Assembly: GCF_004339765.1 (NCBI RefSeq)
Contig: NZ_SMGO01000004.1
Location: 1 to 32,936, forward strand
DNA length: 32,936 nt
Direction of reading: 5' to 3'
Origin: Albibacterium bauzanense
GTDB taxonomy: Bacteria; Bacteroidota; Bacteroidia; Sphingobacteriales; Sphingobacteriaceae
In this document: positions 27,531-32,936 of the stretch, piece by piece
How the letters are laid out: the number at the start of each line of letters is the position of its first letter
Position numbering within the stretch: the first letter of the stretch is position 1
Translations under genes and position numbers: made by a program
The notes under the pieces: generated by a model
What the model was told of the DNA's origin: nothing
What the model saw: the letters and a program-made list of their open reading frames with translations, nothing else
Databases searched by the model: none

Positions 27531-28343
27531 ATGTCTTTATATATATCGTCTTTGAATTCCGGGAGCAATGGAAACTGCTATTATATTGGTAATGATAAAG
27601 AGGCAGTTCTTGTAGATGCCGGTTTATCTTGTCGGGAAACTGAGAAAAGAATGGCTCGTTCCGGACTTTCAATGCAGACAGTGCAAGCAATTTTTGTAAG
27701 TCATGAACATTCAGATCATATACGTGGAATAGCAAATTTAGCAAGGAAGTATCAACTGCCGATTTATATTACTGCTAAAACTTTGCAGAATAGCAGGCTT
27801 ACGATAGCCGATCATTTGGTAAAAAGCTTTATCGGCCACCAGACCTTTCAAATTGGAGATTTAATAGTATCTACTTTTCCTAAATTTCATGATGCTGTTG
27901 AACCACATAGCTTTATGGTATCATATAATGCTATCAATGTGGGTATCTTCACCGATATAGGCAATGTTTGTGAAAATTTGATCAATCATTTCAAACAATG
28001 TCAAGCTGCATTTTTGGAAAGCAATTATGACGATGAACTCTTAGAAAGAGGCACTTACCCATTCTTTTTAAAGAACCGTATTCGTGGAGGGATGGGTCAT
28101 TTATCGAATGAGCAGGCTCTAAACCTTTTTAAGGTTCATAGATCTCCTCATTTGAGTCATTTGCTGCTTTCTCATTTATCTAAAAACAATAATAATGCAG
28201 TAATGACTCAACAACTATTTCAAGAACAGGCTACTAATGTAAAGGTTGTAATAGCTTCACGAGAAGTTGAAACTCCTGTTTTTAAAATAGTCGCTGAGAG
28301 TGAAATTTTATTTACAGAACAGAGTCGTGTACAACAACTTTAG
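27531..28343 (+). CDS. MBL-fold metallo-hydrolase (YycJ/WalJ-like)
   Basis: A 270-residue metallo-beta-lactamase-fold hydrolase. The zinc-binding motif H58-E-H60-S-D62-H63 ('SHEHSDHIRGI') is intact, with further ligands in 'FHDAVEPHSF' and 'GIFTDIGNV', and 'SNYDDELL' and 'HLSNEQAL' downstream. The N-terminus 'SLYISSLNSGSNGNCYYIG' is the hallmark of the YycJ group, soluble enzymes proposed to act on DNA or nucleic acid near cell-wall stress genes in Firmicutes. Length matches the group (about 265). A promoter element 4 bases before the ATG supports this start. Its last 32 bases overlap the convergent Dabb gene. Confidence 0.92.
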   Translation: MSLYISSLNSGSNGNCYYIGNDKEAVLVDAGLSCRETEKRMARSGLSMQTVQAIFVSHEHSDHIRGIANLARKYQLPIYITAKTLQNSRLTIADHLVKSFIGHQTFQIGDLIVSTFPKFHDAVEPHSFMVSYNAINVGIFTDIGNVCENLINHFKQCQAAFLESNYDDELLERGTYPFFLKNRIRGGMGHLSNEQALNLFKVHRSPHLSHLLLSHLSKNNNNAVMTQQLFQEQATNVKVVIASREVETPVFKIVAESEILFTEQSRVQQL

Positions 28344-28725
28344 TCCAGTTTTTACTGTATTTTTCTATAGCCGCTAAGTGGATAGGATGCGTTTCGTAAA
28401 CTGTAATATCTTCCATACTCTTGAATTGAACTAGCAAGTTATAAGAGAAACTGTTATCTACTACCCCCCGTGCGTTGGTTTTGGCAGCAGGTCCATATTG
28501 TAATGTGTGGATATTAGGTATCTTTCTTAATTCTTCGAAGAAGCCTGTAAAATCTTTAATTTCTTGTTGCGAGAGGTCTTCTCGTAACCAAAAGAGTACA
28601 TAGTGAACTATCATTTTTTCGTTTTGTTTTTTTGTGGAAGCTAATACCGATGGAACGGAAGTACCTAATAGGCCACCAAGTACTGCTGTGCCAGCTACGT
28701 TTTTTATAAATTTTCTGCGTTGCAT
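28312..28725 (-). CDS. Dabb-domain protein with twin-arginine signal
   Basis: A 137-residue protein. The N-terminus MQRRKFIKNVAGTAVLGGLL carries a twin-arginine motif (RRKFIK) and a hydrophobic stretch, followed by an Ala-rich region with a likely signal-peptidase site around residue 30. The remainder (about 37-137) is a single Dabb (stress-responsive dimeric alpha-beta barrel) domain, with 'IVHYVLFWLREDLSQQEI', 'FSYNLLVQFKSMEDITVYET' and 'HPIHLAAIEKYSKNW'. Most Dabb proteins are small and cytosolic; Tat export suggests a periplasmic role or folding with a cofactor before export. The ligand is unknown. It overlaps the convergent MBL gene by 32 bases and lies 72 bases downstream of the LLM oxidoreductase gene on the same strand. 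Confidence 0.87.
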   Translation of the reverse strand: MQRRKFIKNVAGTAVLGGLLGTSVPSVLASTKKQNEKMIVHYVLFWLREDLSQQEIKDFTGFFEELRKIPNIHTLQYGPAAKTNARGVVDNSFSYNLLVQFKSMEDITVYETHPIHLAAIEKYSKNWTKVVVHDSVL

Positions 28726-28797
28726 TATTATCCAGGGTTTATACTACGTTTATAGTACGAATATAATAAATGATTTACTAAATAGTATTTAAATTAT

Positions 28798-29799
28798 TTA
28801 TTTAGTTAATTCATTTGTTATTTCATAAGAATGAAGACGATCTTGATGATCATAGATAGGAGATGTTATCATCAGTTCATCGACTTGTGTTTTATCTAGA
28901 AACTGCTGTAATTCTTCCTTCACTTTTTCAGGTCCGCCAATAAAAGAGTAAGCAATCATTTGTTGAAGTGCTGCTTCTTCCATTGGATCCATAAAGTCTT
29001 CATCTGGGTTTACAGGAGCTTGTAGTAACTCTCTATGTCCGGTAATTATTCCTAAGAAGAGCCTTTTGAATGAGGTAGCTAATCGTTCTGCTTGTTCATC
29101 AGAATCTGCTGCTATCACGTTTACGCAAGCCATTGTATAAGGTTCTTTGAGGTATATGGAAGGTCGGAAACTCTGGTGGTAGATAGCCAATGCTGCATGT
29201 AATTGAGCAGGAGCAAAATGACTTGCAAAAGCATAAGGCAGACCAAGGGCTGCGGCTAAATGAGCACTATCTGTGCTTGAGCCTAATATCCAGATAGGTA
29301 TATCTAAACCTTCTCCGGGAAAAGCTCTGACACGACCATTGCTATTGGCTGCAGACAGGTAAGTTTGTAATTCCTGAACATTTTTAGGAAATTCCATAGC
29401 AGCGCGTTGATCTCTGCGAAGTGCCATAGCTGTGAATTGATCGGTGCCGGGAGCACGCCCAAGGCCCAGGTCAATGCGATTCGGAAATAAGGTTGCTAAG
29501 GTTCCAAACTGTTCGGCAATAATTAACGGAGCATGATTTGGAAGCATAATGCCTCCTGAACCTACCCTGATGGATTTAGTGCCTGATGCAATGTGTGCAA
29601 TCAAAATGGATGTTGCTGAGCTGGCGATGCCTGGCATATTATGATGTTCGGCTAACCAGTATCTTTTATAACCCCACTCTTCTGTATGCTGAGCCAAATC
29701 AAGACTGGTAGCGAAGGTGTCATTGGCTGTTTTTCCTTGTACAACCATGGCTAAGTCCAAAACAGATAATGGAGTGTTTGATAAGCTCTTTTTATTCAT
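28798..29799 (-). CDS. LLM-class flavin-dependent oxidoreductase (luciferase-like)
   Basis: A 333-residue luciferase-like monooxygenase of the MsnO8/YhbW type. It begins with a '[10 protein letters not shown]' strand and has '[19 protein letters not shown]'-like sequence ('[20 protein letters not shown]', about 40-59), '[20 protein letters not shown]', '[11 protein letters not shown]' and '[20 protein letters not shown]'. These are the flavin-binding and fold signatures of the group. It should use FMNH2 and oxygen in the cytosol; the natural substrate is unknown. A TAnnTTTG element lies 30 bases upstream. The Dabb gene follows 72 bases downstream on the same strand and may share the transcript. 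Confidence 0.9.
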   Translation of the reverse strand: MNKKSLSNTPLSVLDLAMVVQGKTANDTFATSLDLAQHTEEWGYKRYWLAEHHNMPGIASSATSILIAHIASGTKSIRVGSGGIMLPNHAPLIIAEQFGTLATLFPNRIDLGLGRAPGTDQFTAMALRRDQRAAMEFPKNVQELQTYLSAANSNGRVRAFPGEGLDIPIWILGSSTDSAHLAAALGLPYAFASHFAPAQLHAALAIYHQSFRPSIYLKEPYTMACVNVIAADSDEQAERLATSFKRLFLGIITGHRELLQAPVNPDEDFMDPMEEAALQQMIAYSFIGGPEKVKEELQQFLDKTQVDELMITSPIYDHQDRLHSYEITNELTK

Positions 29800-29829
29800 T
29801 TTATATTTTTAACTTTTTGTGAGAAGAAG

Positions 29830-29837
29830 CAAAAATA
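29830..29837 (-). promoter_or_regulatory. -7 element upstream of the LLM oxidoreductase gene
   Basis: TATTTTTG on the - strand is an exact TAnnTTTG match, 30 bases before the ATG at 29799. I see no TTTG at the -33 position. The surrounding 124-base gap otherwise has no feature I can support. Confidence 0.4.
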
Positions 29838-29923
29838 CCAAAACAAAATGCGATAGGGGGATTAAGAAAAGAAACTTGACATCTACCGGACTATATTCAG
29901 TCTAGGTGATTAACATAATTTGT

Positions 29924-31114
29924 TTAAGATGAGTATTTATTGACACCAGCCAGAATAACATCGCAGGCTGTTTTAATTTCATCTTCACTTATAATAAGGG
30001 GAGGAGCCAGGCGAAGGGCTGTTTCACAATGTAAGAACCAATCGATCATTACACCATGGTCTGCACAATATTTACTGATATTTTCTACCTGGTAAAAGGT
30101 ATCGAGCTGAATTGCCATCATAAAGCCCTTGCCTCGAATCTCTTTAATAGAAGGATGTTGGAGGTGTTTTCGAAATAAGTCGGCTTTTGCTGTTACAGAA
30201 TCAACTAAGTTGTTTTCCTGAATTACTTGTATGGATGCCAGTGCTGCTGCACAACATACCGGGTGGCCTCCAAAGGTGGTAATATGACCTAATATTGGAT
30301 TATGGGTAATGACATCCATAACTTTTTTGTCGGCGATAAAAGCACCTATAGGCATACCGCCGCCTAAAGCTTTTGCTAATAGAAGGATGTCTGGTTTAAC
30401 TCCAAAATGCTCGAATGCGAAGAGTTTGCCGGTTCTGCCGAATCCTGTTTGTATTTCATCCAGAATTAATAGTGCTCCGGTTTCATCGCAACGTTTTCGG
30501 ATACGCTGAAGCCATTCTGTATTAGGCACACAAACTCCAGCTTCCCCTTGTATGGTTTCTAAAATAACGGCTGCTGTTTTAGCCGTTATTTTATTGATAT
30601 CGGCTTCTTCGTTAAAGCCGATGAAGGATATATTGGGAAGTAAAGGTCCGTAGGCACTGCGATATTCATCGTTTCCGATTAGACTTAATGCACCTTGCGT
30701 ACTACCGTGGTAGGCTTTTTTGGCTGCTATTATTTCTGATCGACCGGTATATCGTTTGGCAATTTTCATTGCTCCTTCGGTCGCTTCAGTACCGGAGTTT
30801 ACAAAATAAACGGAATTTAATGTTTCAGGTAGTAGTGAAACTAACTTCTCTGCAAGTTTCACTTGTGGGGTCTGCACGAATTCACCAAACACGGTGACAT
30901 GCATGTGTTTATCTAATTGATCTTTGATAGCATCAATTACTTGCTGGTTTCTGTGTCCAATATTATTTACGGCAAATCCGGAAACAAGATCCATGTACTT
31001 TTCTCCGGCCGGACCGTATAAGTAAATGCCCTCTGCTGAAGCTATCTCTGTTAAACGTGGATTATTGGATGTTTGGGCAGTATTTAATAAAAATATTTGT
31101 CGGTTGCTAAGCAT
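29924..31114 (-). CDS. Class III aminotransferase (acetylornithine/ornithine-type)
   Basis: A 396-residue PLP-dependent transaminase of class III. The PLP lysine is K248 in 'ILLLAKALGGGMPIGAF', with D219 in 'LLILDEIQTGFGRTGK'; phosphate-binding 'NSGTEATEGAMKIAKR' and 'KKAYHGSTQGAL' are present. Length fits acetylornithine, succinylornithine or related omega-amino acid transaminases, but the arginine-binding details that decide substrate cannot be read reliably. It is the fourth gene of an ECF sigma operon, starting 6 bases after the Spy-like gene stop. No arginine biosynthesis gene is nearby, so a role in that pathway is not supported by context. Confidence 0.9.
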   Translation of the reverse strand: MLSNRQIFLLNTAQTSNNPRLTEIASAEGIYLYGPAGEKYMDLVSGFAVNNIGHRNQQVIDAIKDQLDKHMHVTVFGEFVQTPQVKLAEKLVSLLPETLNSVYFVNSGTEATEGAMKIAKRYTGRSEIIAAKKAYHGSTQGALSLIGNDEYRSAYGPLLPNISFIGFNEEADINKITAKTAAVILETIQGEAGVCVPNTEWLQRIRKRCDETGALLILDEIQTGFGRTGKLFAFEHFGVKPDILLLAKALGGGMPIGAFIADKKVMDVITHNPILGHITTFGGHPVCCAAALASIQVIQENNLVDSVTAKADLFRKHLQHPSIKEIRGKGFMMAIQLDTFYQVENISKYCADHGVMIDWFLHCETALRLAPPLIISEDEIKTACDVILAGVNKYSS

Positions 31115-31120
31115 TAAGGG

Positions 31121-31534
31121 TTATTGTCTTCTGTCTCTACTTCTACTTTCAAGTTCTCTGAATAACTGATCTCGGAAGTCTCGTTCTACATCAAAAAACT
31201 TGACGGCTTTTGCTGATGGAATTACTGCTTTAAACTTTTCAAGATATTTCTTTTTACAAGCTAATATATCACTATCAAAGTCTAGTGCATTCATGGAACC
31301 GGGACCTGAAGAACGAGCAGGACGCTTCTTTCGAATGATATTTACTATTTCTCGTTGATATTGATTGTATATTGGAAAGAATTTTTGAGCTTCTTGTGGA
31401 GAGAGATCTAATCGATTTGAGATGAAAGCAACCTTTGCTGTCTCAATTCTTTCAAACTGCTCTTTATTATCTTGTGCTAGAATTGGAAAGCACGAGAATA
31501 CTATAAAACAAAATGTAATATATAACTGTCTCAT
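31121..31534 (-). CDS. Spy/CpxP-like periplasmic protein of an ECF sigma operon
   Basis: A 137-residue exported protein. A signal peptide covers about residues 1-20 (MRQLYITFCFIVFSCFPILA). The mature protein is short, highly charged and helical, with 'LDLSPQEAQKFFPIYNQYQR', a motif equivalent to the LTxxQ/LSPEQ helices of Spy, CpxP and zinc-resistance proteins. The C-terminus is Arg/Ser-rich. Bacteroidota relatives next to ECF sigma genes are often named 'sensor of ECF-type sigma factor'. It lies 10 bases after the anti-sigma-like gene and 6 bases before the aminotransferase gene. It may sense misfolded envelope protein and modulate the upstream membrane protein; that is inference. Confidence 0.78.
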   Translation of the reverse strand: MRQLYITFCFIVFSCFPILAQDNKEQFERIETAKVAFISNRLDLSPQEAQKFFPIYNQYQREIVNIIRKKRPARSSGPGSMNALDFDSDILACKKKYLEKFKAVIPSAKAVKFFDVERDFRDQLFRELESRSRDRRQ

Positions 31535-31544
31535 TTCTATAATT

Positions 31545-32189
31545 CTATATACTATTCTTAAGATATAATTCTATTTCGTCTGACGAGAAAGAATCTGGGT
31601 AAATATCGGATTCTTCTGTGAAATGATCACTTAAAATTAATAAATCACCTGTTTCTGGATAGAATGCTAAATAATTGATGATTGTTTCCGTAGGAAGAAC
31701 ATCAATATTGTGAAGCTCACTTGGCAAATTAGCTATGTTTGCTTCAGTAGCTTCGTCGCTTGGTTGATTTTGATAAGTGATCATAAATATAGAAACTGCT
31801 AATGCTAAACATGCAGCAGCTCCGTAAGATAACCAGGAAGTTTTAAATCTTTTTATTGGAACAACTTTCGGTTGTTTCGTTGTTTGCGATAAAATTTCTT
31901 TATGAAGGTCATTGAAATAGCCATCAGGTACAGAGAAGCCATCTTCTTGTATATGAGCTTTTAGCTTTTCTTCGCTAACTCTTGATAAAATATCCTGTGT
32001 TAATTGTGTTTGATAATCAGAAGGTGTAGAAAATGTAGACTCAGCTAGTTTAATTACTTTTATACTTTGAAGAATATCTTTCTTTGAGGTTTGAAAATAG
32101 TCTTCAGGAACTAAAAAAGGATTCTCCTTAAGGTTTGGATTTAATCCAACCTCATTCTTTTTGTTTCCGTTTTGACCTATATTCTTCAT
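31545..32189 (-). CDS. Membrane anti-sigma-like protein with three repeats of an F-x-x-P-x-x-Y motif
   Basis: A 214-residue single-pass membrane protein. The cytosolic half carries three copies of a 16-residue motif with fixed spacing, F-x-x-P-x-x-Y-x7-I-L, at residues 25-40, 53-68 and 85-100. A membrane helix follows at about 121-139 ('YGAAACLALAVSIFMITYQ') and then an acidic exported domain of about 75 residues. There is no zinc-binding HxxxCxxC (ZAS) motif. Its place 35 bases after the ECF sigma gene, with an N-in topology, suggests that it is the cognate anti-sigma factor. The repeats may be the sigma-binding part. No named family is recognised with confidence, so the function is inferred from context and topology. 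Confidence 0.68.
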   Translation of the reverse strand: MKNIGQNGNKKNEVGLNPNLKENPFLVPEDYFQTSKKDILQSIKVIKLAESTFSTPSDYQTQLTQDILSRVSEEKLKAHIQEDGFSVPDGYFNDLHKEILSQTTKQPKVVPIKRFKTSWLSYGAAACLALAVSIFMITYQNQPSDEATEANIANLPSELHNIDVLPTETIINYLAFYPETGDLLILSDHFTEESDIYPDSFSSDEIELYLKNSI

Positions 32190-32224
32190 ACTATTGTGCT
32201 TTGATGCTTCTATATCAAAAAGGT

Positions 32225-32770
32225 TTAATCTGATTCCAATAAAAAACGCTCTATTTTCTTAACAGCTATATGATAAGATGCTTTTAGAGCTCCAACACTG
32301 GTTCCCAAAATTTCAGACATCTCATCGTATTTAAGATCGTCAAAATATTTCATATTAAATACGAGTCTTTGTTTATCTGGTAATGTAAGTAAAGCTTGCT
32401 GCAATTTTAATTGCGCCTGATCTCCATTGAAGTAAGAAGTGTCAGCCAAAGATTCAGCCAGGAAGCTTGAATTCTCATCATCTAATGAGATGTTTAATTT
32501 TTGTTTCCTGCGATTGAGAAAGGTGATGCTTTCATTGGTTGCTATGCGGTAGATCCACGTATATAGCTGTGCATCGGCTCTGAAATTATCTAGATTTTTC
32601 CAGACTTTAATGAATATATCCTGAACCAGGTCATTTGCGTCTTCGTGATCTAACACAAAGCGACGGACATGCCAATAGACTTTTTGTTGATACTTTGTTA
32701 AAAGTATTTCAAATGCCTCGTCGCGCGTCCGACTATCTGCAAACTTCTCTAAAATCAGTGCATCATCCAT
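32225..32770 (-). CDS. RNA polymerase ECF-type sigma factor
   Basis: A 181-residue sigma-70 factor with only regions 2 and 4. Region 2 (about 18-95) contains 'YQQKVYWHVRRFVLDHEDAN' followed by 'DLVQDIFIKVWKNLDNF' and 'LYTWIYRIATNESI'. Region 4 (about 125-178) reads 'LLTLPDKQRLVFNMKYFDDL' followed by 'KYDEMSEILGTSVGALKASY', a helix-turn-helix for -35 recognition. It heads an operon with a membrane anti-sigma-like protein, a Spy-like periplasmic protein and an aminotransferase, so it is probably an envelope-responsive regulator that may also activate its own operon. The ATG at 32770 fits family N-termini. A perfect inverted repeat lies only 8 bases upstream, over the expected ribosome-loading site. 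Confidence 0.95.
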   Translation of the reverse strand: MDDALILEKFADSRTRDEAFEILLTKYQQKVYWHVRRFVLDHEDANDLVQDIFIKVWKNLDNFRADAQLYTWIYRIATNESITFLNRRKQKLNISLDDENSSFLAESLADTSYFNGDQAQLKLQQALLTLPDKQRLVFNMKYFDDLKYDEMSEILGTSVGALKASYHIAVKKIERFLLESD

Positions 32771-32778
32771 ATGAATAA

Positions 32779-32805
32779 GGATAAGTACGATTAACGTACT
32801 TATCC
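32779..32805. terminator. Perfect 11-bp hairpin between the transketolase and ECF sigma genes
   Basis: GGATAAGTACG (32779-32789) and CGTACTTATCC (32795-32805) form a perfect stem around a 5-base loop. A C plus five or six T residues follows on the + strand. The - strand side, the direction of both flanking genes, is followed only by TTATTCAT and then the sigma ATG. It may terminate the transketolase transcript weakly, block antisense transcription, or fold over the sigma ribosome-loading site. Confidence 0.55.
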
Positions 32806-32813
32806 CTTTTTAA

Positions 32814-32936
32814 TTATTTACGTTTTATCACTTTTTGTACAGCTTTAACGATATCATCTGCAGACAGGCCATATTTGACCATCAGGTCTGCCGGTTTTCC
32901 GCTTTCCCCGAAACTGTCATCCACAGCAATGTATTC
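32814..32936 (-). CDS. Transketolase C-terminal subunit, 3' end (partial)
   Basis: The window ends inside this gene; 40 codons and the TAA are visible, reading EYIAVDDSFGESGKPADLMV and ending in KAVQKVIKRK. The 'DDxFGESGKPxxLMxKYGL' segment is the C-terminal signature of transketolase-family proteins, the part that closes the last domain. In many Bacteroidota transketolase is split into N- and C-terminal genes, and this would be the C-terminal one, acting in the non-oxidative pentose phosphate pathway. Whether the gene is the split or the full-length form cannot be seen here. A hairpin follows the stop codon. Confidence 0.82.
   Translation of the reverse strand, partial: EYIAVDDSFGESGKPADLMVKYGLSADDIVKAVQKVIKRK

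Noticed and set aside
29883-29905. Imperfect hairpin downstream of the aminotransferase gene
   Set aside because: Only short 3- and 4-bp stems with an internal mismatch and no following T-run on either strand.

Overview
The window looks like a chromosomal, mostly housekeeping segment from a low-GC member of the Bacteroidota, most likely the Sphingobacteriales (Pedobacter/Solitalea-like). The reasons are protein families typical of that group (a short IlvA and LeuA, DUF2490, an ECF sigma factor followed by a Spy-like 'sensor' protein, a split transketolase, an atpD-atpC pair apart from the other ATP synthase genes), few recognisable Shine-Dalgarno sites, and several TAnnTTTG promoter elements, the -7 box of Bacteroidota. 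The genus is an inference; no rRNA or tRNA gene is present. I saw no insertion sequence, prophage, CRISPR array or other sign of recent transfer.

Region 1 (1-6132): the tail of a TolC-type outer-membrane protein, an RND/MacA-type periplasmic adaptor and a soluble acyl-ACP desaturase on the + strand. Then come a PepSY membrane protein (- strand) and a divergent AraC-family regulator (+), a pairing suggestive of iron/siderophore uptake, followed by a small hydrophilic protein of unknown role and a YhcC-like radical SAM protein.

Region 2 (6165-19076): a ten-gene branched-chain amino acid operon on the - strand, in transcription order ilvD-ilvB-ilvN-ilvC-leuC-leuD-[ModF-like double ABC ATPase]-leuB-leuA-ilvA. 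It encodes threonine deaminase, the common acetolactate/KARI/dihydroxyacid dehydratase steps and the leucine branch. Only the branched-chain aminotransferase is missing. The ABC ATPase is the one member with no obvious pathway role. A long hairpin separates ilvC from leuC, and the operon ends in a hairpin that contains the ilvA stop codon.

Region 3 (19231-21145): atpD-atpC, with a well-formed Bacteroidota promoter and a strong rho-independent terminator.

Region 4 (21325-29837): transporters and scattered metabolic genes: a DAACS dicarboxylate/glutamate symporter, flotillin-like FloA, an SGLT-like sodium/solute symporter, a ureohydrolase, a DUF2490 outer-membrane-type protein, a YycJ-like metallo-hydrolase, a Tat-signal Dabb protein and a luciferase-like oxidoreductase. 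Convergent neighbours repeatedly overlap at their 3' ends.

Region 5 (29924-32936): an ECF sigma factor operon (sigma, a membrane anti-sigma-like protein with a threefold repeated motif, a Spy/CpxP-like periplasmic protein, a class III aminotransferase) preceded by the 3' end of a transketolase C-terminal-subunit gene. A perfect 11-bp inverted repeat sits directly upstream of the sigma start codon.

I do not see a clearly undescribed system here. The observations most worth a second look are the degenerate ModF-like ATPase inside the leucine operon, the hairpins at ilvC/leuC and at the sigma start, the repeated motif in the anti-sigma-like protein, and promoter elements that abut start codons and imply leaderless mRNAs.
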